A stretch of DNA of 64,000 bases from Nomia melanderi (GCF_051020985.1 NC_135003.1:5883501-5947500); one strand, 5' to 3'. Counted from the first letter of the stretch, positions 23,522 through 36,871 are shown. Numbers and translations: made by a program. The notes: generated by a model from the letters alone, not told the origin.

Positions 23522-26018
23522 TTAAATAATATTATTCATCAGAAGTTTATTTATCAAAGGAAGGAAGAGAAATTTCCAAAGAAAATCTTGGAAAACTGTA
23601 TGTACTGTTCGATTTCAAGTAAAAATTATCATAGTTAACACTTTATCCACTGGCAAATGTTTAAGACTAGTTTGGTAACTAACAATTAACAATTGAAAAC
23701 TCTTAGTACCTTTTTTAATATAGATAGCAATTACAATGAATTGCCAAATTCTCTTACATAATATAAGGTAACAATTTCTTATGCAATTAATATCTAAAGA
23801 ATAATAAAGCTTTGTTTCAGTATAGCACTGATATTAAGCAATCTTAAACATTGAAACGAGTCTCTCAGAAAGAATGGTTCATTTTTTACTCACAACGCGA
23901 CTTTTTTATACATCAACCCGATAATTAATGAGAGGTTGTTGTAATGAACCGTATTTTTAATGTAAAGTTTCGGGCAGTTTCTAAACAATGAACAATATTC
24001 AATGAACTACATCAAGACCTAAAAGTAAAATCCTATCCTGGCAGCAAGCCAAGAAGGATAGAAGTCCCAAGATCCCAAGATCCCACTGTTAAAGACGAAG
24101 CACGGAGCACTCTCATTATCAGAGTAGAGAGATAAAAAAACAGCTAACATAGGTTTGTGCGGGTAACAAAAAAATATCTTAGTACATTTTATTTCTTTTA
24201 AATGAAATTTTTTTTAATGTGAACACTTGCTACAAAATTGAAGCTATAAATTAATGGGACAATATAAACTGTAATAAAATTTCGAAACTTCAATTAGAAA
24301 ACATGAATTCATTCTCGGGTTCTCCAGATTTTTTATTAGTTAATCGACGTTTATCTTTGACCACGAAAAATCATTCAACGGTAGACACGACAGTTCTCTT
24401 TGTAGAAGGAAAAAATTGTTCATAAAAGCGGAATCTAAAAAGAATATATTGTATTAAGATAAGGTTATTAAAATTAATGATGACTTTTCAAAAGATTAAA
24501 AAGGTTGAAATGATAATAAGATGGGTACAAAAAATACACGAAGTTATTTAATTACTTAATCATTGTTAATGGACCGATCAGTGATAAAGCGCTCTTTGAG
24601 ACTTACTTTTCAAGCAACCTGATAATAATATAAAGCATTGCAAAAAATCTGTTTCCTTTTCTTCTCAATGGATCTTTATTTATTTAAAACCTTATTCATT
24701 ATTTATTATTTCACTTTGTAGCTGTCTTCCTTTCCAATTAAATCTTTGAACAAATCTTCTTACGTTTTTATTTTCATTTGTTTATTTCATGATTAGTGTT
24801 TTGTCAAATATTTCAACCACTTCATTTTTATTTGATATTATCATACAATGTGCTTGGTGCAGTAAAAAGTTTGTTTAACAGCTGAACATGACATGTATCA
24901 GAAATTAAAAATTGTGTTATAGAAATGAAGTAAAAAGGAAAAGGTAAAATGACAATTTCGTTTCATTTTACGTTATAGGGTGTTGTTTAACCATTAATGG
25001 TAATTACAGATCCGACGTTATCGCTACCAGAACACACCTGCTCGAATGAGGTTAATGACACTTATCAAGCTTACATCTTCATAGCCGGATCGAACTATGC
25101 TTTTACAGGTTTTGCAACGAATGCAGAAGTAAGAGCAATTACTGTCGTCAATTCTTATCAAATAAATGTTAATTGCTACTTCTTATATCTTTACAAAAAT
25201 AGAAATATTTTAACTTATTTCATTGAAAATGCGTACCTCATTAACATAGTTTTAAAAGAGCAATTATCTGAAAAATACATGCATTTCATTGTCAAAAAAT
25301 TGTTAACAAAATCAGTAAATGTTATATCAGAAAAGAACGTATTTTGTGGTTTAATAAATTTATTAAATTTAAAGCCACATGAAACAATTATTATACGTTA
25401 CTAATAGGTAAAATGTGATTATAACAATAGTTTTGTGAAACTGAAAAAATATCTATTAAATATATTTCTTTTCTAAATACCATATACTATAATAATCGAA
25501 ATTTCTAATGAACCAATAATCACGATTTTAACCCAAATAACGCCTATATCGGAAAGTGACCTTGCAAATAGCTTGCAACGGTGAACATATTCAAAATATT
25601 TACACACGAAAATTGCAAACTATTTATTTACTGTTCAAACACGTTGGCGTAAAATATTTTAAATTTGACTGGACCTGCCAGCGAGTATACCGATTGATTC
25701 CGACGTTTCAAGGAAAACACACGAAACCGAAAGCAAAATATCCGGTAGATCATTTCGCATCAACGGAGCATATGCGTAATTGAAACAAGTGGAACGATCC
25801 ATAAAGGTTAAAATTGAACGCACCGGCGGCAAATTGGTAACTTTGCGATCGAATCATTGGCGCATAAATTTCTGGAATTACAAACAGGAAAAATTCTATC
25901 GGTTGCGTCGACCGGAACCGAAATTATTTTTCGTTCCAATTCCGTCTTTGCGAATCCGTATCGTCGAAATATTTACATACACATATGTCTGGTTAGCATA
26001 AATGTTTTAATAATGTTT
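23522..26018. other. AT-rich non-coding stretch
   Basis: A 135-codon frame at 24997-25404 is the longest in the first 40 kb. It has no recognisable domain, has AT-driven composition, and no intron or poly(A) context supports it. 25540-25990 is somewhat GC-richer and holds two overlapping frames of 73-75 codons without known motifs. GATCCCAAGATCCCA at about 24069-24086 is a short tandem repeat. Confidence 0.4.
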
Positions 26019-26257
26019 CTCAACCCCTTGCCCTACGATTTATTTCTTAACAATGATCGGTACAACTACTTTCTCGTTACTAATTTATTAGGAAAAGTAA
26101 AATGTTGATGCTTATTCTATATCTACATTTTCTTCGAAGGTTAACGATTGATAATAGAAAAGTAATATATAATTTACATTTAAAATAAAATAAACAACAC
26201 TTAGATTTTCCCAATTCAGTTTAAAATTTTCGTCACGAAGTTGACACGATAAATTAA
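26019..26257 (-). mobile_element. TTAA-MITE, family A (copy A6)
   Basis: An inverted-orientation copy: the left edge TCAACCCCTTGCCCTACGAT corresponds to the 3' terminus of the plus-oriented copies. ATTTCTTAACAATGATCGGT and ACTAATTTATTAGGAAAAG follow in reversed order. The far side includes TTGACACGAT (reverse of ATCGTGTCA) and a TTAA at 26254-26257, but the outermost CCCCTTGC of that end is lost. Confidence 0.68.
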
Positions 26258-28450
26258 TACATAAATAGTCCATAGTCCATTCTCTAGAAAAATGTATTAA
26301 CCTATCTACGTCGAAAACCCATCACAGCAAAGAATATTGCATTTGGAACATTTGATAAATAACAAATAATCCTGAAAATAATTGCATTTATAGATTAAAA
26401 TAGGACACTCTGTATACAACGTGAATGCATTGCAGAATTTGATGATTTAAGGAGTTCCAAAGAAAAGAGACTATGACGGTCATCTAAAGGTTAATTATCC
26501 TAATTACTAACGCTAAAAGATACAGGATGGAAACAACCGCAACGTACATTAACGCAAGGTAAAATGATCCAATAGTTGTATGTAACCCGTCCCGACGAGA
26601 GAATCACATATATTACACGTTGCATTACACCTGTCTCACCCGCTTACATGTGACACACAATTAAATCCGTCAGTTCAATTCTTATTTTTGTTTCTTTTTC
26701 TAATATTACATATTAAAGTTCGTATAAGCAATATATCAATGAGTTATATTCAGATAGGAGAATATATATTCATGTACATTGTCAACAAAATGAAAGGGCA
26801 CAGAAAGAATTGTAAGTTAAAAAACTATGCCTTATGGATCGACAATAATTTACACATTTAAAACAATGGAAGAACTAAATAATATTGAAGTGTCGAAACC
26901 GTAGTGGAAACTTACATCTAATCTATCCAACAACAGATTTTCATTTTTCACGATGTAAAATGACTTATTCGAGTAACATTTTATAAATTCAATTATAATT
27001 TATAAATTGAGGAAATTGTAATTATATTATTGTTGCAATCATTACAATAATAATAAATGCAATTGCAATAATTGCAGTAATAATAAAAAAAATAGATACA
27101 AAATAGATAAACTACAATAAATATAAGCTGTTCTCAAGAATCAAATTCAATATATACATTCACATTACAATATAACGTTCTCTTAATTATTACGGCATAT
27201 TTTTATAACGAAGTATCAATTTCCTATTGTACGAAAGATTGACGATTAAACCAGAAACGGAATAAACACGGGTTAAGACATCTCCTTCGTACACGTAATT
27301 CGTATCTCTCCACACGGTTGCCGGGTCTTGTATACACAAGATATCCAGAGCACTCAAGTTCGTTATCAACATTCAAAATCCCATGCTGGGTGTTCAAGTG
27401 ACTCGTGAAACAACAGTTGCTGCGTTACTGGCTACCTGCAATTTTTCTGCAGGTTTCCTTCTCGAACAATCAAAGAACAAGAATCTATCATCTGAGAGTA
27501 CTTGCTGCAATCTCACGGAACCTGATTGCTCTCTGAAAATCCCAATCTCTCCATATACACATAGCAAAATTGATATTTGGCATTCTGATAAAAAAAGTCA
27601 GATACCTCGTTGAAAAAACGTAATTCCAGATTACACAAGTATCTATAACCACTAAAAAACAAAAACATAGAAGTCAGGATGAAAATCGGTTGATGATTTC
27701 AATGGACAGTAACAACTAGACGAAAATAAAACCAAGTTTCCCAATTGATTTCACTTTAATCCACAATATAACTTCAGAAGACATCTCACTCACATATTGC
27801 ATCTTCAACCACTTGTGGAGGCAACGAATTCGGAGACTCGGCAGGATCTCGCGCGGAAGAATTTTGTCTTCACCTATTATATACAGATATGTATACTAAT
27901 TCTGTTTATTAATAATTTTGCAGAAAGTAATAGATTTCAAAACAATCTGAAATATGTAATGCAATAAGACTATCGACGTATATAATATGTCGTTGGCAAT
28001 TTTGGAACAAAAGCATCACGACGTGCTGAGTACATCTTTTCAGTGCAAGTGATTAACACCAATAACTGTCGTATGAAAAATTTATACATAAAATATGAGT
28101 GTGAAGATTAAAAGCAGTTGCTCGTGGATTCGATCTCCTCTTTAAATCAACCGATTTACTTCTACCTTCGTTTAATTTCGCTATTTGGTTACTTCATTCA
28201 ATTACATCAAAAAGTATTTCCTTCAGCAGTTACATTTGATAGTTTCTCCCGTGTTATGTGTTCAAAAAGATTACATGACATCGGATATTATTATAACAAA
28301 ACGAGCCACAACTACAGCCACTCGCTGTACCTCCAGAAGATTAGCCTACAACTCCACTAAAAGAAACAAGTAAGAAGAAATTGCTGTCGCCTTAGAATTA
28401 GTTCGTTCGGCGTGCAAAGGGGCTTCAAAAACTTGCTGGGCCAATTTGAT
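26258..28450. other. AT-rich non-coding stretch
   Basis: No gene supported. 27200-27560 is slightly GC-richer, with a 76-codon frame (27383-27613) that I do not recognise. 27005-27110 is a low-complexity tract of ATTGCAAT/AATAATAAT units with local inverted symmetry. Confidence 0.45.
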
Positions 28451-29410
28451 CGCACTATGGCGCATTTGCCTTCTAAACGCAGTAAAAGAACATTTTCTGA
28501 ATAAAATCGTGCTTGTAAGGTTTGTTTAGTAGAATTCGATGTCGTTTTTTGGCATTGTTGGAAAGAGCAGAGCCTACTTTTTAACCAGGTATCTTAAGTT
28601 ATCTTAGTTATGTTAAAACGCAAAATGGTACTAATTTTTTTAACAATCAATTCTTTATTTTTCCAGATAAACATGTAGTTCATCTTCACTTCGCTGTAGT
28701 TTTTCGTTTGAACATATTACAGATGCATTTGCCCCGCGTTTGACGAGTATACACTGTATTATTTGATTTTATTGCGCGCATAATGAGAGATTTTTCAAAC
28801 TAAATTTTACAGTTAACTGCATAATATAGAACAACAATTAAGTGCTACTATCCATCACTGTAGTAGTTCCAACAATTTTTATGCAACACTGTTCGCGGCG
28901 CGTCACGAAATCTTCGCGCTAGTACGGCATTTTCCATTTAAAAAGAATAAAGAGGAAAATCTACTTTTTAATATAGAGTAAAAACTGACTGCCACTAGCT
29001 GCAAATTCTATTTGGTATAAATAAAAATTGCTCCACCAAGCACAGCTGCAGATAATAGCATACAATTGAAGGATGAACATTGAAAATGGGAAATAACATA
29101 TAATTAAAAAACTATTTACAATATCGACATGAAATTTGAAAATATTCGAATACATACATAGTACACTTAATCCTACTTGGAATTATATCAATTATAAAAG
29201 CAGTAAGGTTGCAATTGACTATTTCAGTTTTTAATCTTTTCGAGGCTATCTTCTTTAAAGCTGTATAATCACGTTAATAATTAACAAATATGAATAAAAA
29301 TCATTATAGCCCAAACGTTTATTCAACTATGTGTATATTTTTTTGGTTTTAAAGATATTTACGAAAAAGTAGTTTGCACCGCAATTAGGAGACAAATGCC
29401 CCATAGTGCG
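28451..29410. mobile_element. possible 960 bp element with inverted ends
   Basis: CGCACTATGGCGCATTTGCC (28451-28470, continuing TTCTAA) matches the reverse complement of 29385-29410 at 23 of 26 positions. The interior contains the dispersed repeat 28654-28818. No transposase frame is present and flanking duplications are not clear, so this is a candidate only; the match may instead mark two copies of a shorter repeat. Confidence 0.35.
28654..28818 (+). repeat. dispersed repeat, copy 1 of a direct pair
   Basis: This aligns in the same orientation to 36714-36871. Shared ordered blocks include TTATTTTT(C)CAGAT(A/G)AACAT, CTTCGCT, GACGAGTA(T/C)ACAC, and GAGATTTTTCAAACTAAATT against GAGATTTTTAAAACTAAATT. 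About 150 bp is conserved. No coding frame; probably an old transposon fragment. Confidence 0.65.
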
Positions 29411-30238
29411 GCGCGCGGAGTCGACCACTGCGTACGCGTGCCATCAATATTCAACGCGGCGAGCCTTCAATAATTCAGCATCCGGTTAGAATGACAAATT
29501 ACACGCGTCGATATCGGGTCGATGCGATAGACAAAAAGATTTCCCCGAAATCCTCGTTCGGCCGATAATTCCCGAGGTCGCGTAGGAAATTAACGTCACG
29601 GCAATCGTCTATAAGTCACCGCGGACAAATTAGTCGCGACTGCTTAGTCGAACGTCTCTCCGGCGTCCCCCGTTCTTGCGACCACTTCTGTCTTCCTTCC
29701 TCTCGATCCTCTTCTCGATTCTCCTCCTCTCTTTCTCACCCGTCCCATCTCTGTATCATTCTTTATTCTACCATTCTTCGGCTCGAACATCATCCTACTC
29801 TGTCGCATTCGCTTCTCTCTCACTCTCTTTCCGTTGCTCTTGGCCGGCGATGAATCCAACGTGCGTATCTGCGGGTCGTTGATATCGCCTCGCCTCGTGT
29901 TTTCTCGGATAACGTTATATAGTGGTCGTCTGCCGCGATCGGTTCGTACGCCGCTGCGCGGCGGCGGCAACGGCGGCTACGTGCTTGACGATAATAATTA
30001 TTGACAGATGCGACTGACTAATACGGCCGTGCCACGGCGATGTTTGTCTAGCGCGGGCGAACTTACAGCTTACGCGCGCTCCGGAGAACGTCTATGCCGC
30101 GACCGGCGCGGTGGCCCCAGGGAATCGACGCGATGCGACATCGTCACGCCGCGCGGTCTCAATGCAACTTTAACGATCCCATGCATTCCAAGTGCTTTCG
30201 GGACTCGACCTCGCTGACCCGCAGCGACACGCTACTGA
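29411..30238. promoter_or_regulatory. CpG-rich island with pyrimidine tract
   Basis: About 29410-30235 is strongly CpG-rich, including GCGGCGGCGGCAACGGCGGC-like sequence near 29957. A C/T-dominated tract at 29655-29830 makes the minus strand GA-rich. Frames of up to 108 codons are low complexity (Arg/Ser) and appear on both strands, so they are not taken as genes. The composition fits an insect promoter or enhancer with GAGA-type tracts; the direction of any transcription is unknown. Confidence 0.4.
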
Positions 30239-31141
30239 CAAGAGAACTTTTTCAACTAGCACACGCCGATTTTGATGAAACTTATGTAACATATAGTTCT
30301 CAAGAAAATATTTAACACGTTGAAGCGGCCTGTTAAAATATGGAAAGAAGGATGTTAGAGATTCAAAATCACGAGCAGCGGCGATTTTCAGAAGATTCTT
30401 TAATTTCTACAACGCAACACGAGGAATCACAACATGTCTAAAGCCTTTCAAATTTTTATGAATTCTTGTACCAACAGGAACTCTTTCATTGTTTGTATTC
30501 GCGACTTGATGTTTATTACTTCCAAGAGAATAGGCTATAGCTACTCGTAAAGTCAATCTAACACGCGCCAGGAAGTTCCGAACGACCAGCTAAGATCTTT
30601 TTCACCTGCTTGCCCTTTTTTGCCAAGGGCATGGTCACTCACGCGCCCAAAATAATGTATTTACGCGCGGATTCCATTTCGACCAATGACAAATCCGTTT
30701 AATTGAATCGCCAAAAAGAAAATTACTCAGTTCCAAGATTTCCGGAAGTCGCGGGAGACGCCCCCACCTTTCTTTTTGTTAACAACGAGTTAATATATAT
30801 ACAAATAAGTAAAGAACTGAGCAATAGCGAAAAATGCTTTTAGGTGTCGGTAGCCCTTTATTGACTGAGTATGAAAACTGCCGTCACAGCGTATTTTTTC
30901 TTATCGGTCAACATCCACTTTGAAGAGGTAAAAACACACCCGAAAATTTATTTTCTACGTCCTTTACTTTCAAAGATATTGTGAAAAATATACTTTCAAT
31001 CCTCAGCTTTGTGGGGTGTTTACACCCTCTCAAAATGGATGTCGACCGATAAGAAAAAATACGTGTCAAATATTTTCTTGAGGACTATGTCTCACATAAT
31101 GTCATTAAAATTGGTGTGTGCTAGTTGAAAAAGTTCTCTTG
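30239..31141. mobile_element. foldback element interrupted by a 570 bp insertion
   Basis: The right arm 31141 back to 31012 is one continuous stretch. Its outer 80 bp is the inverted complement of 30239-30320 (outer ends CAAGAGAACTTTTTCAACTA). Its inner 50 bp is the inverted complement of 30890-30941 (GTATTTTTTCTTATCGGTC). The two halves of the left arm are therefore separated by 30321-30889, which has no counterpart on the right. TGA flanks both outer ends (30236-30238 and 31142-31144), a possible 3 bp target duplication. There is no transposase. The superfamily is uncertain. Confidence 0.72.
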
Positions 31142-34100
31142 TGAATTTCATGGCGCGGACGACTTCGAACTTCGCGTGGGCTCATCTAGAAACGGTGTCG
31201 CAAATCTCTCCGACACGATCCGCACTGCGAGATTGGAGGAAACTTTACAGGTAAAATAGTCCTCTTGTTCTTGACACTTTATCTACCGCCAGCCTTTTAA
31301 CCCTTTCACTACAATGATTGAGATATCTCGGTTCCACGATGTCGAAGAAACGATGCTAAAGGTATCTCGTCGCCATGATTGTAAACTTTAAACAACTTTG
31401 AATTACTTATTAAAATTAAAGTGGACTGTATTATTAGCTGGTGCTTGGAGTTTGAATATGCGGCGATCTTAATCGTTAAAATTATGTACAGAAAAATGTA
31501 TAGTACGGTGTGGTAGATGAAATGTTAATAAATTAATGCCTGAATAGTTTGAATTTAAAACGGTAATATTCGAGAGTAATTAAACGATAGAAAAAACGGA
31601 GAAAAAATAATTCAGAATTTAGGAAATGACGAAGTTTTTACTTTGAACGTCGAATGTTTAATCAACTTCATGATATAGAAATGAGAATTGAAGAATTTAT
31701 GACTAGTATCCAATGTAAACTTAATTTTTATCGTATGAAGCAATTTAATGGACCAACATTAATATCTTCCCGCGTCATATATTCGTGACGCTCAAGATTT
31801 TTCATACTGCATAAAGAAATTTCATGTGTATAATCCACAACGTTAATTTTGTTTACCTAGTTCTGATAATTGATGGAAGTGGTAATGAATTAAATATACA
31901 AATTAAACATTGAATAGTAGAAATTTCCATTGCGACGAAACAATACTTTGGTTGCAGTTTTCTTATCTGATGAATTGTTGTAAAGATATTCTGGGTGTAA
32001 TACATAAAATAACAATGAAAGTTTGAATTTGGTCAGTTGAACTTTCGCTCCCAAATATCTTTATTCGGGCGAAAGTACAGTTGAAATCGCAATCCAGCTA
32101 GAGATATATATTTACAATAGGCGGTTCAAACTCTTCTTGAATACGATGATAATTACGAACATGACTACAGGCTCGAATATCTATTTACTCATTTTGCGAA
32201 GAAAAAAATAACGAATTAGTTGCATTAACTATGGAGTATCAGGCACTCGAATACAACCAGAACATTAAAAAAATTAAAAAAACAGGAACAGATGTTTAAA
32301 AACGACAAAAGATTACTTTATACGCCAAGAATAGTTGATGAAACATAGGTAAAGAAATTCTAATGTTGTTACAAGAAAAGATGTACCAAAAACTTTGAAC
32401 ATATTATTATCAAAATTAAATTTCCTCAAGTCGTGACTCATGATATTTAAAAGTCTAATAGTCTGATTTGAATAAACTGAAGTGCATTCGATTTACAAAT
32501 AAATTCTTAATCTCCTTCGCCTGGGCTAAAATTGCAAAAATTTATAAGGAATGCTTAAACTTTGGCAAATTAAAATGAAAAAACGTTATAAAAGATTTTC
32601 TGTTGCTTCTTTGTTTGTGTCATCAAATATAATAAATGGCTCTAATTTGGATCGTTATTAAAATCTTAATAAATATATAAATAACACTAGAAAATGTACA
32701 TTCCATTTAAATATCAAACTAAGTACTACATAAATATTAGAAAAAAAATAATGATAATGTAACAACTTACAAGATAAATAAGCATTTTTAGTAAATAAAA
32801 TTCACGTTTCTCAGTTATTTTCCAATTAGATTCTATCCTAACATTTCTGTGACAGAAACGGTTTATCTAATAATGGAATCATCTAAGACCCCCTTCGTAA
32901 AGAATTATGTTCATATTTACCAATAATATTTACACTAGAAAGACTATACTTCAGGATTCAGCAACTTGTTTATGTACACGTCCATATAATTTCGTTGCTT
33001 TCTTGAAAAATACTATTTCTAATAAATCAATCATGATTTTTCAGTCCCTGAATCTGAAATCTTTTCTTCTTTCTCAACTTTTTTTTAATATTCTTACAAA
33101 GATAGTACATTTTTTGTTAATTACATGTTTTAAAAAATTCATAAAAATATAGATTCTCTGTTAAATATGTGGGATGTTTATAATTATCTGAAACGATATT
33201 TGCATGGAGCAAATACTTAAAATATAATATAATAATTCTAAATGTACAAATTATAAAATAATCGAAAAAACTTATGAAGATTTTATAGTCATAGTAATAT
33301 GAGGAATATGTTCAATATACATATTTTGAAAGCATCAGCATATTCAGAAGATGTAATTTTACTTCCTGGAATTAATGTTCTCAAGATTATAATTACCTAT
33401 GTATTTCGAAATTTTATTCATCCCTGAAAAAAATTCTTTGCTTTAACTCTAACTACTAAGTTGTCTAGATCTAGGTTAGCTTCATTTTTATTTTTTTTGT
33501 AACCTTGCAGGTAGTAATATCAAGTTCTAGGCAAGATATTATGGAATATAATATGCTAGTAAGAACAGTTGGAATCACAGTACATACAGATCAGTACATC
33601 ATCGTAGTAATTTGTCGTATGAAATTTAATATTGTCTCTGTCACTTGTATGTCTGGGGCATCTTCGATACTTAGATAAAATTAAAGTACATTAGTACGAC
33701 TCTAGATCACAATATTAATATCTTACATATCTGTTCGAAATTAATATATATTTTTGTAAACGAAAATTCACTACGGCTGACGCCTACGTTTCATTCTTAT
33801 GTTTTCTAAATCTTTAGACTACAGAACCTTTGTTTGTTTCAATTTGTAATAGTTAAAAACACTGTAGAAGATTCATTTTAAGTAGTCAAATCGACTCGTT
33901 AATTACAAGCCGCTAGAGAAAGTAGAAATGCTAGAAAATCTAGCTTCGAAAATACATTTGAGAGGAAAGATGGATAAGAGTTTGCGTAGCCTCGTGAATA
34001 GCTGTTCACGCGGTCATCAAAAACATCCGCTTTCTGAGGACTAACTCAGGGAAGTTCTAATTCCAGTTTGCTGCTCTTAAATTATTCTAAATCTTAGTAT

Positions 34101-34155
34101 CTCAACCTGTATTACTCTAAATCAAATTCACCGTATAAACTGAAAAAAAAACACA
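31142..34155. other. non-coding, mostly AT-rich
   Basis: 31142-31300 continues the GC-richer DNA. At 31273-31300 the string CTTTATCTACCGCCAGCC recurs with one change at 47596-47613. TTAACCCTTTCACTACAATG at 31297 looks like a TTAA-element terminus without a found partner. 31500-34150 is AT-rich with no gene, RNA or bounded repeat that I can support. Confidence 0.45.
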
Positions 34156-34554
34156 TTAACCCTTTGAACTCGAAAACTCAGGAGCAGAGCCATTTAAAAT
34201 TCGTTATTACAAATTGTAAAATTTTGTCATTACATATATTATAACATTTATATCTATAATCAATAAAAACAGTAAAATACATCTATGGCTTTTCTTTTCT
34301 TGCACGCATCATTTAATATGCTTTTTCTATTAAAATTGCTTCAAGTTGCTGGTAATATCAGCGAGAAAACACTTCGAGTGAAAAACTGTTTTCACAAATC
34401 AATTTTTCAAATGAAAAACATATTTTCGATTAATATATTAACTTCACCTAATAGTTATATACAAATTTTATTTACTGATATTAATTCATTTCTCATACCA
34501 GATTAATCTGTATTCTACTTAAGTTTATTTTCAATAAATTCTATCAAAGGGTTT
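34156..34554 (+). mobile_element. TTAA-MITE, family C (copy C1, with extra 150 bp)
   Basis: It starts TTAACCCTTTGAACTCGA at 34156. It aligns to C2 (37459-37706) through GAGCCATTTAAAATTC, TTTATATCTATAATC, CAGTAAAATACATCTATG and GCTTCAAGTTGCTGGTAA. After CTTCGAGT, about 150 bp of unrelated AT-rich DNA precedes the terminal CAAAGGGTTT at 34545-34554. C2 has CAAAGGG within a few bases of CTTCGAGT, so C1 carries an insertion or C2 a deletion. Confidence 0.72.
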
Positions 34555-34978
34555 GAAATTCCACATTTTAAAGAAAAGCAGAATGCACGGCGAATGCAAT
34601 ACAAAAATGATGTGATGTCGAGCAACTCACCGTGCTATTGACGAATCCTCTTCTCAAGGAGAGCTTGTTTGTGCCGAAAAGTGGCCACAAGTTGGGGGTC
34701 TTTCCATTGAAAAAGTTTCAAGAGCTGGAAGCGATTTGAAAACACCGTAGTCAAATAAACCGCGTGTGCTCTTCGGCAACAGCGCACATGTGCACAAGTG
34801 CACACGCATAATCGATGTATATACCCGATTACCAATTCTTCGCTATATCGCGTGTACGCGGAGATGTTGCAATAGGTAAACTACAGTTCCTCATAAAAAA
34901 ATTGGGGCAGTTACATTTTTCGCCATATTTTAAGTAATAATCAAAAGGTAATTAAATAATAATTTATTCGTCCTATTG
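34555..34978. other. spacer with small CpG patch
   Basis: 34590-34870 is GC-richer, with GTGCACATGTGCAC-like alternation near 34787-34805. No gene supported. Confidence 0.4.
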
Positions 34979-35225
34979 TTAACCCTTTGTATTCTAGAAG
35001 TGTTTGATTGGAAATATTCAATATTTTCTAATGAGATGCATACGGCATTTTTTGAAACTAACTTGACGAGAGACCGCACATAAATTAATGAACAAAACTA
35101 TTTCATTTCAATATTTTACATATCGATGCATTATACAAAATTTAATATTAAATATCAAACTTTATAATTTTCCTCTGTCAAATCAATTGTCGATTGAGAA
35201 ACGCCTCTTGTCTGTAAAGGGTTAG
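34979..35225. mobile_element. TTAA-MITE, family D
   Basis: TTAACCCTTTGTATTCTAGA at 34979 faces CTGTAAAGGGTTAG at 35225: inverted CCCTTT/AAAGGG ends, with the distal TTAA decayed to TTAG. The length of about 247 bp matches families A and C. The body is AT-rich and unrelated by eye to the other families. Non-coding. Confidence 0.6.
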
Positions 35226-35968
35226 GACCAAGAGTTATGCAGAGAAATTAAGTTTTGATGACGTCATCATATCATGCACTAACTAACCAAGGAAAAGAAG
35301 AAAATATCAAATAAAAGAAGACCCTAAAGAAGTAACCTAATTGTGCTCTAATATTTTGAAATTTCTAAAAGTAATCAACATGGTACACTTAAGTTAATCA
35401 GCCATCACAACCAAGGAATACACAATCATATACATAAATAATCATCTACATAATTTAAAGTAGTTGCCAATGACTCAATGAAGTTGACGCAACTTAAAAT
35501 ATACAATAAAAGAAAGAATTAGGTTGCTGATCTTCTCAAAGATGACATCAGTAGTGGTCCTAATTTTTTGATCAGAGACTGCATGTATCCAGCTAATTAT
35601 ATAATTTCCTGTAACGAACCTTTTCTCCAGCAGTGTCCTGCCTGCGGTTCTGGATCCCATGTCCGACGCCGACACCCGAGTCACGGATTAAATAGAAGAT
35701 TACGGAGAGGAGTTTAACACCTTTCTCGCATTGGCGCACCGACGTGATGCAATCCGTGCAACGAGAATTCTCAAGCCATTCTCCTCTCACGACATCAAAT
35801 CGAATTCCTCCCGCACGTCTGCGTATCACGGAAAATCATATTAGTAGCAAATTGCTCTGCTGATCAATAGTTGCTTTTATAGAGAAGACGGACAACGTAA
35901 CTAGGGTGATATAAATGACTGCAGTGTTTTTTTCCAAAGTGTAGTCTAAGAGTATAATCTTATACGTT
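35226..35968. other. spacer with a CpG-bearing island
   Basis: 35590-35850 is GC-richer; the frames in it (69 and 78 codons, minus) are featureless and overlap. The remainder is AT-rich and empty. Confidence 0.4.
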
Positions 35969-36240
35969 TAACACTAGATTTACGGACATCTACTGTACAG
36001 TTTATTGTACTGTATTTGGAGAAATCAATATTTGTTCATTTTGGAAGTTAAAGATTTAACAGTAGACAATTAGGATACATATTTATTTAATTGCATCAAA
36101 AGTGACTCAAACATTTACCAAATAATGTTTATAAAAGTCAATATGAGTCAAATTGTTAATATATAAGATTAATAGTTAACATATAATTCTACTAGAACTT
36201 TGATGTTCTAGAAGAGTTGACCGTGTACGCTTAAATCCTG
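35969..36240 (+). repeat. dispersed repeat, copy 1 of pair with 39178
   Basis: It begins TTAACACTAGATTTACGGACA and aligns to 39178 onward, which has TAACACTAGATTTAGAGACA. Further shared blocks are TTGTTCATTTTGGAAG against TTCGTTCATTCAG, GACA(A/G)TTAGGA, and AAACATTT(A/G)(C/G)(C/A)AAATAATG. The TTAACACTAGA terminus recurs at 1791. Probably an old non-autonomous transposon with TTAA ends; the right boundary is uncertain. Confidence 0.55.
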
Positions 36241-36713
36241 AAAAACCAGTCTCGTTTCAACAGATAAATAGAGCAAGAAGAATATCTCCCTTCGTTGACA
36301 CAACGTTATTTAAAACGAGAGGTATGACATTAAAATATAAAGCTGAACATTCGCCTCAAATATAAATGTATCTGTTACGACCATAAATGATCAGAAGAAT
36401 TTCAAGTTGGTGACTGCTTGATCATCACTCGGAACATTACTAAACAACACCCACACGTAACAGTCATTGAATAATCCCTCTAATTTTTCGGTACACAAGC
36501 TTCGCCCGATGTATAATGTAAATTGGGCCTAAATGCTGCGAGAATGAACGAGCGAACAAACGAGACGCCGGAGATAAGAGTACCTCCGTGTGTTTTTCCA
36601 ATGATAAAAACCCCGACAATAAATCGACGATTCGCGGAAATATGGACTCGCTTCCCATCCAACCAGCGTTATTCTACAGACACTTGCGCGCGAATTTCAT
36701 CGTTATTTATTAT
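36241..36713. other. spacer with a GC-richer segment
   Basis: 36500-36690 is GC-richer and carries frames on both strands of 60-68 codons; none shows a known motif. No gene supported. Confidence 0.4.
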
Positions 36714-36871
36714 TTATTTTTTCAGATGAACATATAATTCTCCTTTGTTTCGCTTTGGTTTTTCATTAAAATGTATGTTAGGTGCATTCGCTCAGCATCT
36801 GACGAGTACACACTTCATTTTTTTATTTAATTGCAAAACGAGAGATTTTTAAAACTAAATTCTATAGTTAA
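36714..36871 (+). repeat. dispersed repeat, copy 2 of a direct pair
   Basis: Partner of 28654-28818 (see that entry), in the same orientation. It lies just downstream of a GC-richer segment, as copy 1 does. Confidence 0.65.

Noticed and set aside
24997..25404. 135-codon plus-strand frame
   Set aside because: No recognisable domain or supporting context; AT-driven composition. Kept only as a note in the spacer entry.
25556..26001. Two overlapping frames with slightly higher GC
   Set aside because: No motifs, no splice or poly(A) context; probably non-coding.
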